Below, in pieces: positions 38,002-46,252 of a stretch of DNA of 64,000 nt. The position numbers and the translations under genes are program-made. Under the pieces are notes generated by a model that was given only the letters and a program-made list of their open reading frames with translations, did not search any database and was not told the origin of the DNA. The DNA comes from Roseivivax sp. GX 12232 (GTDB lineage Bacteria > Pseudomonadota > Alphaproteobacteria > Rhodobacterales > Rhodobacteraceae). The stretch lies in NCBI RefSeq assembly GCF_021272185.1, contig NZ_JAJSEC010000004.1, positions 186,001-250,000 on the forward strand, read 5' to 3'. Numbering within the stretch: the stretch's first letter is position 1; the number at the start of each line of letters is the position of its first letter.

Positions 38002-39996
38002 TTATTCCGCCGCGACCGCTTCGGGGTCGGCGAGGGTCACGATATCGCGCATGATTCCGTTCAGCGCGAAGTCCTTGGGCGTATAGACCCGGGCGACGCC
38101 CATGGCCCGGAGCCGGCGGGCGTCTTCCTCGGGAATGATTCCGCCGACGATCAGCGGCAGATCCCCGAGCCCCTCGGCGCGCAGCCGCGCCAGCGTATCC
38201 TCGACCAGCGGCAGGTGGCTGCCCGAGAGGATCGACAGGCCGATCACATGGGCGCGGCCCTCGCGGGCGGCGGCGACGATCTGCTCCGGGGTGAGGCGGA
38301 TGCCCTCGTAATCGATCTCCATCCCGCAATCGCGGGCGCGCACGGCGATCTGCTCGGCGCCGTTGGAATGGCCGTCGAGCCCGGGCTTGCCGATCAGCAG
38401 CTTCAGCCGCCGGCCGAGCTTGTCCGAGACCGCGTCGACCGCGGCGCGCAGGTCCTTGAGCCCCTCGGTGCGGTTCGAGGCCGAGGGCGAGACCCCGGTC
38501 GGCCCGCGGTATTCGCCATGGGCGGCGCGCATCTCGGCGGCCCATTCTCCGGTGGTCACCCCGGCGCGGGCGGCGGCGATGGAGGCGGGCATGACATTCT
38601 GCCCCTCGCGCGCGGCGGCGCGCAGATCGGCCAGCGCCCGGGCCACCGCCTCGGCGTCGCGCGCCTCGCGCCAGGCCGTCAGCCGGGCGATCTGGTCGGC
38701 CTCGACCGCCGGGTCGACGGTCATGATGCCGCCGTCCTCGCCCAGAAGCGGCGAGGGCTCGCTCTCGGTCCAGCGGTTGACGCCGACGACCACGGTTTCG
38801 CCGGCCTCGACGCGGGCCACGCGGTCGGCGTTGCTCTCCACGAGGCGCGACTTCATGTAGTCGATGGCCTCGATCGCGCCGCCCATGGCGTCGAGATTGG
38901 CCAGCTCCGCCCGCGCGCCGTCCTTCAGCGCCGCGACCTTGCGCTCGACCGCGGGGTTCTCGTCGAAGAGGTCGTCGAACTCCAGAAGGTCGGTCTCATA
39001 GGCCATGATCTGCTGCATCCGCATCGACCATTGCTGGTCCCAGGGGCGCGGCAGGCCAAGCGCCTCGTTCCATGCGGGCAGCTGCACCGCCCGGGCGCGG
39101 GCCTTCTTCGACAGCGTGACCGCCAGCATCTCGATCAGGATGCGGTAGACGTTGTTCTCGGGCTGCTGTTCGGTCAGCCCCAGCGAGTTGACCTGCACCC
39201 CGTAGCGGAAGCGGCGGTAGCGCGCGTCCTCGATGCCGTAGCGCTCGCGCAGGAGCTCGTCCCAGAGGTCGACGAAGGCGCGCATCTTGCACATCTCGGT
39301 GACGAAGCGGATGCCCGCGTTCACGAAGAAGGAGATCCGCCCGGCGAGCACCGGGAAGTCTTCCTCGGGCACGCGCGGCTTCAGCTCGTCGAGCACCGCG
39401 ATGGCGGTGGCCAGCGCATAGGCCAGCTCCTGTTCCGGCGTCGCGCCGGCCTCCTGCAGGTGGTAGGAGCAGACGTTCATCGGGTTCCACTTGGGGATGT
39501 TCCGGTAACAATATTCCGCCACGTCCCCGATCATCTTGAGCGAGGGTTTCGGCGGGCAGATATAGGTGCCCCGGCTGAGGTATTCCTTGATCAGGTCGTT
39601 CTGCACCGTTCCCTGCAGCTTGGCGGGATCCGCGCCCTGTTCCTCGGCCACCGCGACGTAAAGCGCCAGGAGCCAGGGCGCGGTCGCGTTGATCGTCATC
39701 GAGGTGTTCATCTGCTCGAGCGGGATCTGGTTGAAGAGCGTGCGCATGTCGCCCAGGTGGCAGATCGGCACGCCGACCTTGCCGACCTCGCCGCGCGCCA
39801 GAAGGTGGTCGCTGTCGTAGCCGGTCTGGGTCGGCAGGTCGAAGGCCACCGACAGCCCGGTCTGCCCCTTGGCGAGATTGCCGCGATAGAGCGCGTTGGA
39901 CGCCTCGGCGGTGCTGTGGCCCGCGTAGGTGCGGATCAGCCAGGGCTTGTTTTTCTGCGGCGCCGCTTCGGCGGCGGCGGGTGGGGTCTGGGTCAT
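38002..39996 (-). CDS. ecm: Ethylmalonyl-CoA mutase (coenzyme B12-dependent)
   Basis: Ecm converts (2R)-ethylmalonyl-CoA to (2S)-methylsuccinyl-CoA in the ethylmalonyl-CoA pathway. The 664-residue protein fuses an N-terminal mutase TIM barrel (KPWLIRTYAGHSTAEASNAL, AFDLPTQTGYDSDH, MNTSMTINATA) to a C-terminal B12-binding domain with GKPGLDGHSNGAEQIA (DxHxxG, histidine ligand of cobalt) and IVGGIIPEEDARRL. A methylmalonyl-CoA mutase is possible, but the pathway neighbours ccr, mch and mcl2 favour Ecm. ATG at 39996 is preferred to a TTG 12 bases upstream. A TTGACA-type promoter lies 75 bp upstream. Confidence 0.92.
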   Translation of the reverse strand: MTQTPPAAAEAAPQKNKPWLIRTYAGHSTAEASNALYRGNLAKGQTGLSVAFDLPTQTGYDSDHLLARGEVGKVGVPICHLGDMRTLFNQIPLEQMNTSMTINATAPWLLALYVAVAEEQGADPAKLQGTVQNDLIKEYLSRGTYICPPKPSLKMIGDVAEYCYRNIPKWNPMNVCSYHLQEAGATPEQELAYALATAIAVLDELKPRVPEEDFPVLAGRISFFVNAGIRFVTEMCKMRAFVDLWDELLRERYGIEDARYRRFRYGVQVNSLGLTEQQPENNVYRILIEMLAVTLSKKARARAVQLPAWNEALGLPRPWDQQWSMRMQQIMAYETDLLEFDDLFDENPAVERKVAALKDGARAELANLDAMGGAIEAIDYMKSRLVESNADRVARVEAGETVVVGVNRWTESEPSPLLGEDGGIMTVDPAVEADQIARLTAWREARDAEAVARALADLRAAAREGQNVMPASIAAARAGVTTGEWAAEMRAAHGEYRGPTGVSPSASNRTEGLKDLRAAVDAVSDKLGRRLKLLIGKPGLDGHSNGAEQIAVRARDCGMEIDYEGIRLTPEQIVAAAREGRAHVIGLSILSGSHLPLVEDTLARLRAEGLGDLPLIVGGIIPEEDARRLRAMGVARVYTPKDFALNGIMRDIVTLADPEAVAAE

Positions 39997-40044
39997 GGCT
40001 CCTCGCAAACGAGTCGGAACGGTAATAAAATTGCGCTAGGGCAC

Positions 40045-40073
40045 AGGTAGGCGAAAGAATGTGGCGGTGTCAA
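40045..40073 (-). promoter_or_regulatory. Candidate ecm promoter
   Basis: On the minus strand TTGACA (40073-40068) is followed after 17 bp by CTACCT (40050-40045). Just upstream, CTGC-N6-GCAG (40078-40091) forms an interrupted palindrome. The region also holds the start side of the acyltransferase gene, so the promoter is divergent. Confidence 0.5.
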
Positions 40074-40278
40074 TTCGCTGCGTTGCGGCAGAGCGCGAAA
40101 CGCTGCGGCGCAGCCATGGGGCAGGGCGGGCCGGGGGGCCTTCCCCGACAAGGCCGGGGCGGTCCGGCCCCGGCGCGCGCCGTCCCGTCCGTCTCTCAAC
40201 CCCAGTGCCCACCGCGCGACATCCTCACGCGCCCCCGCGCGCGCCGTTCGGCGCAACTCGCGGGTGGAGCGTGGAGAC

Positions 40279-41664
40279 ATGACCTGCTTATCTGAGCCCA
40301 TGACCGGCACCGTAACGCTTCCTGTCTGGCTCTTCGCGCTGATTCTCGCCTTCGCCGGCGTGACCTTCGCCTCGCATTTCCTGTTCCCCTCGGTGCGCTG
40401 GTTCTTCCGCCGCCGGGCCGAGCGCATCGTGGCGCGGCTGAACCAGCGGCTCGAGCGCCCGATCCAGCCCTTCAAGCTCGCGCGCCGCTACGACCTGATC
40501 CAGCGGCTGATCTACGACCCCGAGGTCACCGAGGCGGTCCTGGCCCATGCCCGCGAGAACGGGCTGCGCGAGGATGTCGCCTTCGAGGACGCCCGCCGCT
40601 ACGCCCGCGAGATCGTGCCGGCCTTCTCGGCCTCGGCCTATTTCGGCTTCGCGATCCGCGCCGCGCGCTGGCTCTCGAACGAGCTTTACCGCGTCGATGT
40701 GGACGAAAGCGGCGCGGGGCCGCTGGCGCAGGTCGACCGCGACGCGACCGTGGTCTTCGTGATGAACCACCGCTCGAACATGGATTACGTGCTGGTCACT
40801 TACCTCGCCGCGCAGCGCTCGGCGCTGTCCTACGCGGTGGGCGAATGGGCGCGCGTCTGGCCGCTCTCGGCGCTGATCCGGGCCATGGGGGCCTATTTCA
40901 TCCGGCGCCGCTCGCGCACGGCGCTCTATCGCAAGGTGCTGGAGAAATACGTGCAGATGGCGACCCGGGGCGGGGTGGCCCAGGCGATCTTCCCCGAGGG
41001 CGGGCTGTCGCTCGACGGCGGGCTGAAGACGCCCAAGGTCGGGCTGATCAAATACCTCGCCGAGGGCGCCAACCTCGAGGCCCGCGACCTGGTCTTCGTG
41101 CCGGTGGCGCTGAACTACGAGCGCGTGCTCGAGGACCGGATCCTGATCGACGCCGACCGGCGCGGCGAACGAAAGTTTCGCGCCTCGGTGGTCTCGGCGA
41201 TCTTCAACGCGCTGGCGCTTCTCTGGCGGCGGGCGACCGGGCGCTTCCGGCGCTTCGGCAGCACCGCCGTGCGGATCGGCGCGCCCTTGTCGCTGCGCGA
41301 GAACCCCGGCCTCGCCGCCACCCCCGAGGCGCTCGGCCGCGAGATCATGTCCCGCATCGCCGAGGCCGTGCCGGTGCTGCCGGTGCCGCTGGTGGCGCAT
41401 CTCCTGCTCTGCCGTGGCCCGATGCGCCGCGAGGCGCTGATCGAGGCGGTGGAGACCACGGGGCAGGGGCTGGGCGAGCGGCTGGTCCTGCCGCGCGGCA
41501 CCGCCGAGGCGGCGGTTGATCACGCGCTCGAACGGCTGGGCGCGCGCGGGCTTCTGAGCGTGGCCGACGGACTGCACGGCCCCACCGAGGAGGCCGAGCC
41601 GATCCTGCGCTTCTACGCCAACTCGGTGCGCCACCTGCTGCCGGATTGTGCAGGTGCAGCGTAA
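40279..41664 (+). CDS. PlsB-like glycerol-3-phosphate / lysophospholipid acyltransferase
   Basis: This 461-residue protein has an N-terminal membrane helix (LPVWLFALILAFAGVTFASH) and the acyltransferase blocks VVFVMNHRSNMDYVL (catalytic HxxxxD-like NHRSNMD) and AQAIFPEGGLSLDGGLK (the FPEG block). The pattern fits the PlsB/PlsC superfamily that acylates glycerol phosphate for phospholipid synthesis. It is shorter than E. coli PlsB (about 800). It lies between ecm and ccr, so its link to carbon flux into lipids is plausible but untested. The start is uncertain: ATG at 40300 is an alternative. Confidence 0.85.
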   Translation: MTCLSEPMTGTVTLPVWLFALILAFAGVTFASHFLFPSVRWFFRRRAERIVARLNQRLERPIQPFKLARRYDLIQRLIYDPEVTEAVLAHARENGLREDVAFEDARRYAREIVPAFSASAYFGFAIRAARWLSNELYRVDVDESGAGPLAQVDRDATVVFVMNHRSNMDYVLVTYLAAQRSALSYAVGEWARVWPLSALIRAMGAYFIRRRSRTALYRKVLEKYVQMATRGGVAQAIFPEGGLSLDGGLKTPKVGLIKYLAEGANLEARDLVFVPVALNYERVLEDRILIDADRRGERKFRASVVSAIFNALALLWRRATGRFRRFGSTAVRIGAPLSLRENPGLAATPEALGREIMSRIAEAVPVLPVPLVAHLLLCRGPMRREALIEAVETTGQGLGERLVLPRGTAEAAVDHALERLGARGLLSVADGLHGPTEEAEPILRFYANSVRHLLPDCAGAA

Positions 41665-41719
41665 CTTTCTGCAGGCGCTCGGTCATAAAATTACAAACTG
41701 GGCGTAAATATGATTGAAT
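41649..41719 (+). promoter_or_regulatory. ccr promoter region with TGCAG repeats
   Basis: TGCAG occurs three times (41649, 41655 and 41670), the last within the palindrome CTGCAG. Downstream, TTACAA (41691-41696) and TTGAAT (41714-41719) are 17 bp apart. The stretch is clearly AT-richer than its surroundings. TGC-rich sites are known for PhaR-type regulators of PHB/acetyl-CoA metabolism, so PhaR is one candidate; this is inference. Confidence 0.4.
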
Positions 41720-41806
41720 AGTTGCGTGGCCCCTTATATCCCGTGGGAACACATCGAATCCACGCCGCGATGCGGCGCCGCCCGAGATTTACCTGAGGAG
41801 GCAGTC

Positions 41807-43090
41807 ATGGCTCTCGACCAGCAACCCGGCATCGCGCAATACGATGCGCCCGAGAAGGACCTCTACGAGATCGGGGAAATGCCCCCGATGGGCTATGTGC
41901 CGAAGTCGATGTATGCCTGGGCGATCCGCCGCGAGCGCCACGGCCTGCCCGACAGCTCCTTCCAGGTCGAGGTGGTCGACGTCCCCAAGCCCGACAGCCA
42001 TGACGTGCTGGTCCTGGTGATGGCCGCGGGGGTCAACTACAACGGCGTCTGGGCCGGCCTCGGCCAGCCGATCTCGCCTTTCGACGTGCACAAGGCGCCC
42101 TTCCATATCGCCGGCTCCGACGCCTCGGGCATCGTCTGGGCGGTGGGCGACAAGGTGCGCAACTGGAAGGTCGGCGACGAGGTGGTGATCCACTGCAACC
42201 AGGACGACGGCGACGACGAGGAGTGCAACGGCGGCGATCCGATGTTCTCGCCGACGCAGCGGATCTGGGGCTACGAGACGCCCGACGGCTCCTTCGCGCA
42301 GTTCACCTGCGTGCAGGCCCAGCAGCTCATGCCGCGTCCGCGCCATCTGACCTGGGAGGAATCGGCCTGCTACACGCTGACCCTGGCCACCGCCTACCGG
42401 ATGCTCTTCGGGCACCACCCGCACGAGCTGAAGCCGGGCCAGAACGTCCTGGTCTGGGGCGCCTCGGGGGGCCTTGGCTCCTACGCGATCCAGCTCGCCA
42501 ATACCGCCGGGGCCAATGCCATCGGCGTCATCTCCGAGGAGGACAAGCGCGACTTCGTCATGTCGCTTGGCGCCAAGGGGGTGATCAACCGCAAGGACTT
42601 CAACTGCTGGGGCCAGCTGCCGACGGTCAATTCGCCGGAATACAACGAGTGGCTGAAGGAGGCCCGGCGCTTCGGCAAGGCAATCTGGGAGATCACCGGC
42701 AAGGGCGTCAGCGTCGACATGGTCTTCGAGCACCCCGGCGAGTCGACCTTCCCGGTCTCCACGCTGGTGGTGAAGAAGGGGGGCATGGTGGTGATCTGCG
42801 CCGGCACGACCGGCTACAACACGACCTTCGACGTGCGCTACATGTGGATGCACCAGAAGCGGCTGCAGGGCTCGCATTTCGCCCATCTCAAGCAGGCTGC
42901 GGCGGCCAACAAGCTGATGATGGAGCGCCGGCTCGATCCCTGCATGTCCGAGGTCTTCCCCTGGGCCGAGATCCCCGAGGCGCACATGAAGATGTACCGC
43001 AACGAGCATAAGCCTGGGAACATGTCGGTCCTGGTGCAGGCGCCGCGCACCGGGCTGCGGACGCTCGAGGACGCGCTCGAGGCGCGCTGA
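41807..43090 (+). CDS. ccr: Crotonyl-CoA carboxylase/reductase
   Basis: Ccr reductively carboxylates crotonyl-CoA with NADPH and CO2 to (2S)-ethylmalonyl-CoA, the key step of the ethylmalonyl-CoA pathway. The 427-residue MDR protein has VLVMAAGVNYNGVWAGLG, HIAGSDASGIVWAVGD, the NADPH-binding VLVWGASGGLGSYAI, and the hallmark large insertion HCNQDDGDDEECNGGDPM; FEHPGESTFPVS lies in the CO2/CoA region. GAGGAGG precedes ATG. A strong terminator follows. Its presence implies growth on C2 compounds without the glyoxylate shunt. Confidence 0.97.
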   Translation: MALDQQPGIAQYDAPEKDLYEIGEMPPMGYVPKSMYAWAIRRERHGLPDSSFQVEVVDVPKPDSHDVLVLVMAAGVNYNGVWAGLGQPISPFDVHKAPFHIAGSDASGIVWAVGDKVRNWKVGDEVVIHCNQDDGDDEECNGGDPMFSPTQRIWGYETPDGSFAQFTCVQAQQLMPRPRHLTWEESACYTLTLATAYRMLFGHHPHELKPGQNVLVWGASGGLGSYAIQLANTAGANAIGVISEEDKRDFVMSLGAKGVINRKDFNCWGQLPTVNSPEYNEWLKEARRFGKAIWEITGKGVSVDMVFEHPGESTFPVSTLVVKKGGMVVICAGTTGYNTTFDVRYMWMHQKRLQGSHFAHLKQAAAANKLMMERRLDPCMSEVFPWAEIPEAHMKMYRNEHKPGNMSVLVQAPRTGLRTLEDALEAR

Positions 43091-43214
43091 TCCCTCCGGG
43101 CGCGGGTTTCCCTGCCGCGCCCGACCTCGGGGCGGCAGGTGGTCTGCCGCCCCAATCTGGGCCTTTGGGCGGGTTTGTGCCCGTCCCCGGCCCGGCGCAT
43201 GCCCCGCGCCCGAC

Positions 43215-43261
43215 CCACGGCCCGCGTCCCGCCCGATCGGACGCGGGCCGTGGTGGTTTTT
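43215..43261 (+). terminator. Strong terminator after ccr
   Basis: A perfect 15-bp stem, CCACGGCCCGCGTCC (43215-43229) with GGACGCGGGCCGTGG (43239-43253), closes a 9-base loop and is followed by TGGTTTTT. It ends the ccr transcript about 125 bp downstream of its stop. Confidence 0.88.
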
Positions 43262-43444
43262 GGGGGGGGCGGAGGATCTCGGAGGCGGAGGCAGGCGCGG
43301 CGGTGGCGGTCGGGCCGTGTGGCAGACGGGCACTATTGTGCGTGCAGTCTCTCGTGCGTCATCCCTCTCAGCGACATCCCAGCGTCCGTCCCCAAGTCAC
43401 GACCGTTGGTGAAGCCCTCTCCCCTATCAACACACCCCAACAGA

Positions 43445-43603
43445 GGGCGCGCACCGGACCGGGGGCCGGCGCTGCCGACCTCTGAGCTAAACGCTTTATC
43501 CCAGCAAGGTCAGGACTGGCTGTGAGCTAATCACGCCACCCCAAGGAGCGCCGGCCCAAGGGGCCGGTCCGGCGCGCGCCCGGCATCTTCGATGCTGTTC
43601 GGG
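43445..43603. repeat. 159-nt structured intergenic element, copy B
   Basis: This has the same length and arm geometry as copy A (31286-31444): left arm 43445-43473, 73-base middle, right arm 43547-43581, then hairpin GCATC-TTC-GATGC (43583-43595). The right arms are identical and the left arms differ by two transitions. The small hairpin keeps pairing through a C-G to T-A double change. It sits in the 679-bp gap between ccr and the helicase gene. Confidence 0.82.
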
Positions 43604-43680
43604 CGCAAGAGGGTCAATCTTCACCGTTGGCCCCTTAATCCGGCCTAGCCATCGGAGCACCTCATCGCAGCGCCACATCA

Positions 43681-43720
43681 CCGCAGCACCGCAGCACCGC
43701 AGCACCGCAGCGCCCCCGAC
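43681..43720. repeat. Octanucleotide tandem repeat (CCGCAGCA x5)
   Basis: CCGCAGCA is repeated four times, followed by CCGCAGCG, ending 49 bp before the helicase start. A change in copy number would alter spacing of a promoter or leader but no reading frame that I can see. Confidence 0.9.
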
Positions 43721-43769
43721 CCTTCGCTCTCTCTGGCGCCTCCCGCGCACGCCCGGTAGGGTCCGCGGC

Positions 43770-45308
43770 ATGACCCTGCCCGCGCTGACCTTCTCCGACG
43801 ACCAGGCCGAGGCCTTCGACCGCGTCTCCGCCATGATGAAGGAGGCCGGCGTCGACCTCGACGGGGGCTATGCCCAACCCGCCCGCGACGGCGGCTCCCG
43901 CGTTATGGCGCTGATCGGCAAGGCGGGCTCGGGCAAGACCATGCTGCTAGCGGCACTCGCCAAGGCGCTGGACGACGCGGGCGTCGAAACCGTCTCGGGC
44001 GACTACGAGGGCCGCAAGCGCAAGGAGCGCCGCACGCTGGCGATCCTCGCGCCGACCAACAAGGCGGCCAGCGTCCTGCGCAACCGCGGCGTGCCGGCGA
44101 CCACCATTCACCGCATCCTCTACACCCCGGTCTACGACCCGGAATACGAGAAGATCGCCGAATGGCTCATGGGCAACGGAGAGAAACCCGAGATCGAGGG
44201 GCTCACCCCCGAGGCGCTCGACCGCGCGCAGGGCTCTTTCGCGACCCACAAGTCGGTGCCCGCGGCGCTGGCGGCGGCGGGCCTGCGCGGGTCGGATTTC
44301 ATCACCGGCTGGAAGCGCCGCGAGGAGCCGCTTGACATCGGCTTCGTCGACGAGGCCTCGATGCTCGACGCCCGCCAGTTCGAGGACCTGCAGGAGATCT
44401 TCCCCAACCTCATCCTCTTCGGCGACCCCGCGCAGCTCGCCCCGGTGAACCAGTCCGGCGCCATGGTCTTCGACGGCATGCGCGAGGAGCAGAAGCTCGA
44501 ACTGGCCCGCGTGCACCGGCAGGAGGCCGACAACCCGATCCTCGATCTGGCCCATGCGCTGGCCGACCCGGCGCTGCGCTTCGAGGATTTCGAGCGCATG
44601 GTCGAAGAGACCGCCCGCCGCGACGACCGCGTGGTCTGGGGCCAGCGCGTCGAGGTCGACCTCATGGCACGCTCGCCGGTTCTGGTCTGGCGCAACGCCA
44701 CGCGGATCCGGCTGATCAACGCCTTCCGCGCGGTCTACGGCGCGCCCGAGACCGAGCTTCTGGAAGGCGAGCCGCTGATCTGCGACGGCATCGAGCTGCC
44801 GCTCAAGCACCGCAAGAAGCGGCTCGACCTCGAGGCCCGGGGGCTGATCAAGGGCGCGCAGGTGGTCTACCTCGGGCCCGGGCGCAAGCCGGGCTTCTCG
44901 CGGCTGCACGTCATGGGCGCGCCCGATCCGCGTATCTCGGCGGCCTCGATCGTGAAGATCGAGAAGCCCGACGAGGAGGAGCCCTTCATCCCCTATGCCG
45001 CGCGCATGGGGGCGACCTTCCTGCATGGTGCGGCGGTGACCATCCACAAGGCGCAGGGCTCGCAATGGGACGCGGTGCAGGTCTTCGCGCCCGACCTCTA
45101 CGCCGCCGCGCGGGCCGGGCGCACCGAGGCGGGCCAGCCGCTCTGGAAGCGGCTTGCCTATGTGGCGATCACCCGGGCGCAGGAGCGGCTGATCTGGGTG
45201 GTGCGCAACCGGCTGGCCAAGCCCAGCCAACCCCTGACGGTCGCGGATCTGCGCGCCGAGGCTCCGGCGCCCGCGCTCGAACTGACCAGCGGAGAGGAGG
45301 AGCAATGA
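43770..45308 (+). CDS. RecD-like ATP-dependent DNA helicase / AAA ATPase
   Basis: This 512-residue superfamily 1 helicase has Walker A ALIGKAGSGKTMLLAAL (about 48-64), motif Ia APTNKAASVLRNRG, Walker B IGFVDEASMLD, motif III LFGDPAQLAPV and the C-terminal AAVTIHKAQGSQWD with YVAITRAQERL (motifs V/VI), as in RecD2/TraI/Dda-type enzymes. It should unwind DNA 5' to 3'. It is much shorter than RecD2 and lacks its N-terminal hairpin domains. It overlaps an SDR gene by ATGA, an odd partnership. Confidence 0.88.
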   Translation: MTLPALTFSDDQAEAFDRVSAMMKEAGVDLDGGYAQPARDGGSRVMALIGKAGSGKTMLLAALAKALDDAGVETVSGDYEGRKRKERRTLAILAPTNKAASVLRNRGVPATTIHRILYTPVYDPEYEKIAEWLMGNGEKPEIEGLTPEALDRAQGSFATHKSVPAALAAAGLRGSDFITGWKRREEPLDIGFVDEASMLDARQFEDLQEIFPNLILFGDPAQLAPVNQSGAMVFDGMREEQKLELARVHRQEADNPILDLAHALADPALRFEDFERMVEETARRDDRVVWGQRVEVDLMARSPVLVWRNATRIRLINAFRAVYGAPETELLEGEPLICDGIELPLKHRKKRLDLEARGLIKGAQVVYLGPGRKPGFSRLHVMGAPDPRISAASIVKIEKPDEEEPFIPYAARMGATFLHGAAVTIHKAQGSQWDAVQVFAPDLYAAARAGRTEAGQPLWKRLAYVAITRAQERLIWVVRNRLAKPSQPLTVADLRAEAPAPALELTSGEEEQ

Positions 45309-46033
45309 AATCCATCCTGATCACCGGGGCGAGCTCCGGCATCGGCGCGGCGGTGGCCCGCGATTTCCTAGACGCGGGCTGGCAGGTGGGGCTTCTCGCC
45401 CGCCGCGCCGAGGCGCTCGAGGAGGTGGCCGCGGGCCGCGAGGGTGCCGTGGTGCTGCCCGCCGATGTGACCGACCCCGAGGCGGTCGAAGGGGCCTTCG
45501 CCACCTTCCACCGCGCCGCCGGGCGGCTCGACGTGCTGTTCAACAACGCCGGGGCCTTCGGGCCCGCCGCCACCATCGACGAGGTTCCCGTCGAGGACTG
45601 GCTGAAGGTCGTGAACGTGAACCTCACCGGCATGTTCCTCTGCGCCCGCGCGGCCTTCGCGCAGATGCGCGCGCAGGAGCCGCAGGGCGGGCGGATCGTG
45701 AACAACGGCTCGATCTCGGCCTATGTCCCGCGCGAGACCTCGGTCTGCTACACCACGACGAAACACGCGATCACCGGGCTGACGCGCTCGCTCAGCCTCG
45801 ACGGGCGGGGCTTCGGCATCGCCTGCGGGCAGATCGACCTCGGCAATGCCAAGACCGAGCTTCTGGAAGGCATCATCGAGAGCAACCGCGCCAAGGGCCA
45901 GCCGGAGCCGCCGGTGATGGATGTGGCCGAGGCGGTGCGCTCGGTGCGGCTCATGGCGGAGATGCCGCCCGAGGCCAACGTGCAGTTCATGACGGTGATG
46001 GCGACGACCATGCCGTATATCGGGCGGGGCTAG
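45305..46033 (+). CDS. Short-chain dehydrogenase/reductase
   Basis: This 242-residue classical SDR has the coenzyme motif TGASSGIGAAVA near the N-terminus, LFNNAGAFGPAA, the catalytic serine in NNGSISAYVP and the YxxxK motif as CYTTTKHAI. The arginine after the second strand (ARRAEAL) suggests NADP preference, and the substrate is unknown. It starts within the stop of the helicase gene and is co-translated with it. The end shows FMTVMATTMPYIGRG, a common C-terminus for this subgroup. Confidence 0.92.
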   Translation: MKSILITGASSGIGAAVARDFLDAGWQVGLLARRAEALEEVAAGREGAVVLPADVTDPEAVEGAFATFHRAAGRLDVLFNNAGAFGPAATIDEVPVEDWLKVVNVNLTGMFLCARAAFAQMRAQEPQGGRIVNNGSISAYVPRETSVCYTTTKHAITGLTRSLSLDGRGFGIACGQIDLGNAKTELLEGIIESNRAKGQPEPPVMDVAEAVRSVRLMAEMPPEANVQFMTVMATTMPYIGRG

Positions 46034-46140
46034 GCAGCGTCTCAGGAGGGGGGGCAGTTCGCAGCCGGAGCGGGATGCCACAGGGTTTACCGTGCCCTGA
46101 GCATGAATACGCCCTGCGCAGACAACGCGAAGCCCCCCGC

Positions 46141-46175
46141 AATAAAAACGCGGCCCGGAACGCTGCCGGGCCGCG
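46141..46175 (-). terminator. Terminator of the MDR oxidoreductase gene
   Basis: CGCGGCCCGG (46149-46158) and CCGGGCCGCG (46166-46175) form a 10-bp stem. On the minus strand TTTTTATT follows, so it ends the leftward oxidoreductase transcript; it lies between convergent genes. Confidence 0.88.
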
Positions 46176-46252
46176 CCACATTCACTGAAAAAATCGCCAA
46201 GCACGGGCAACCCCGGGAGGGAAAGCCCCCAGCACCGCCCGCGCCCGGCACC

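Noticed and set aside
43681-43720. Octamer repeat as part of the 159-nt element
   Set aside because: It is absent from the copy at 31286 and lies 77 bp beyond the end of the second copy.
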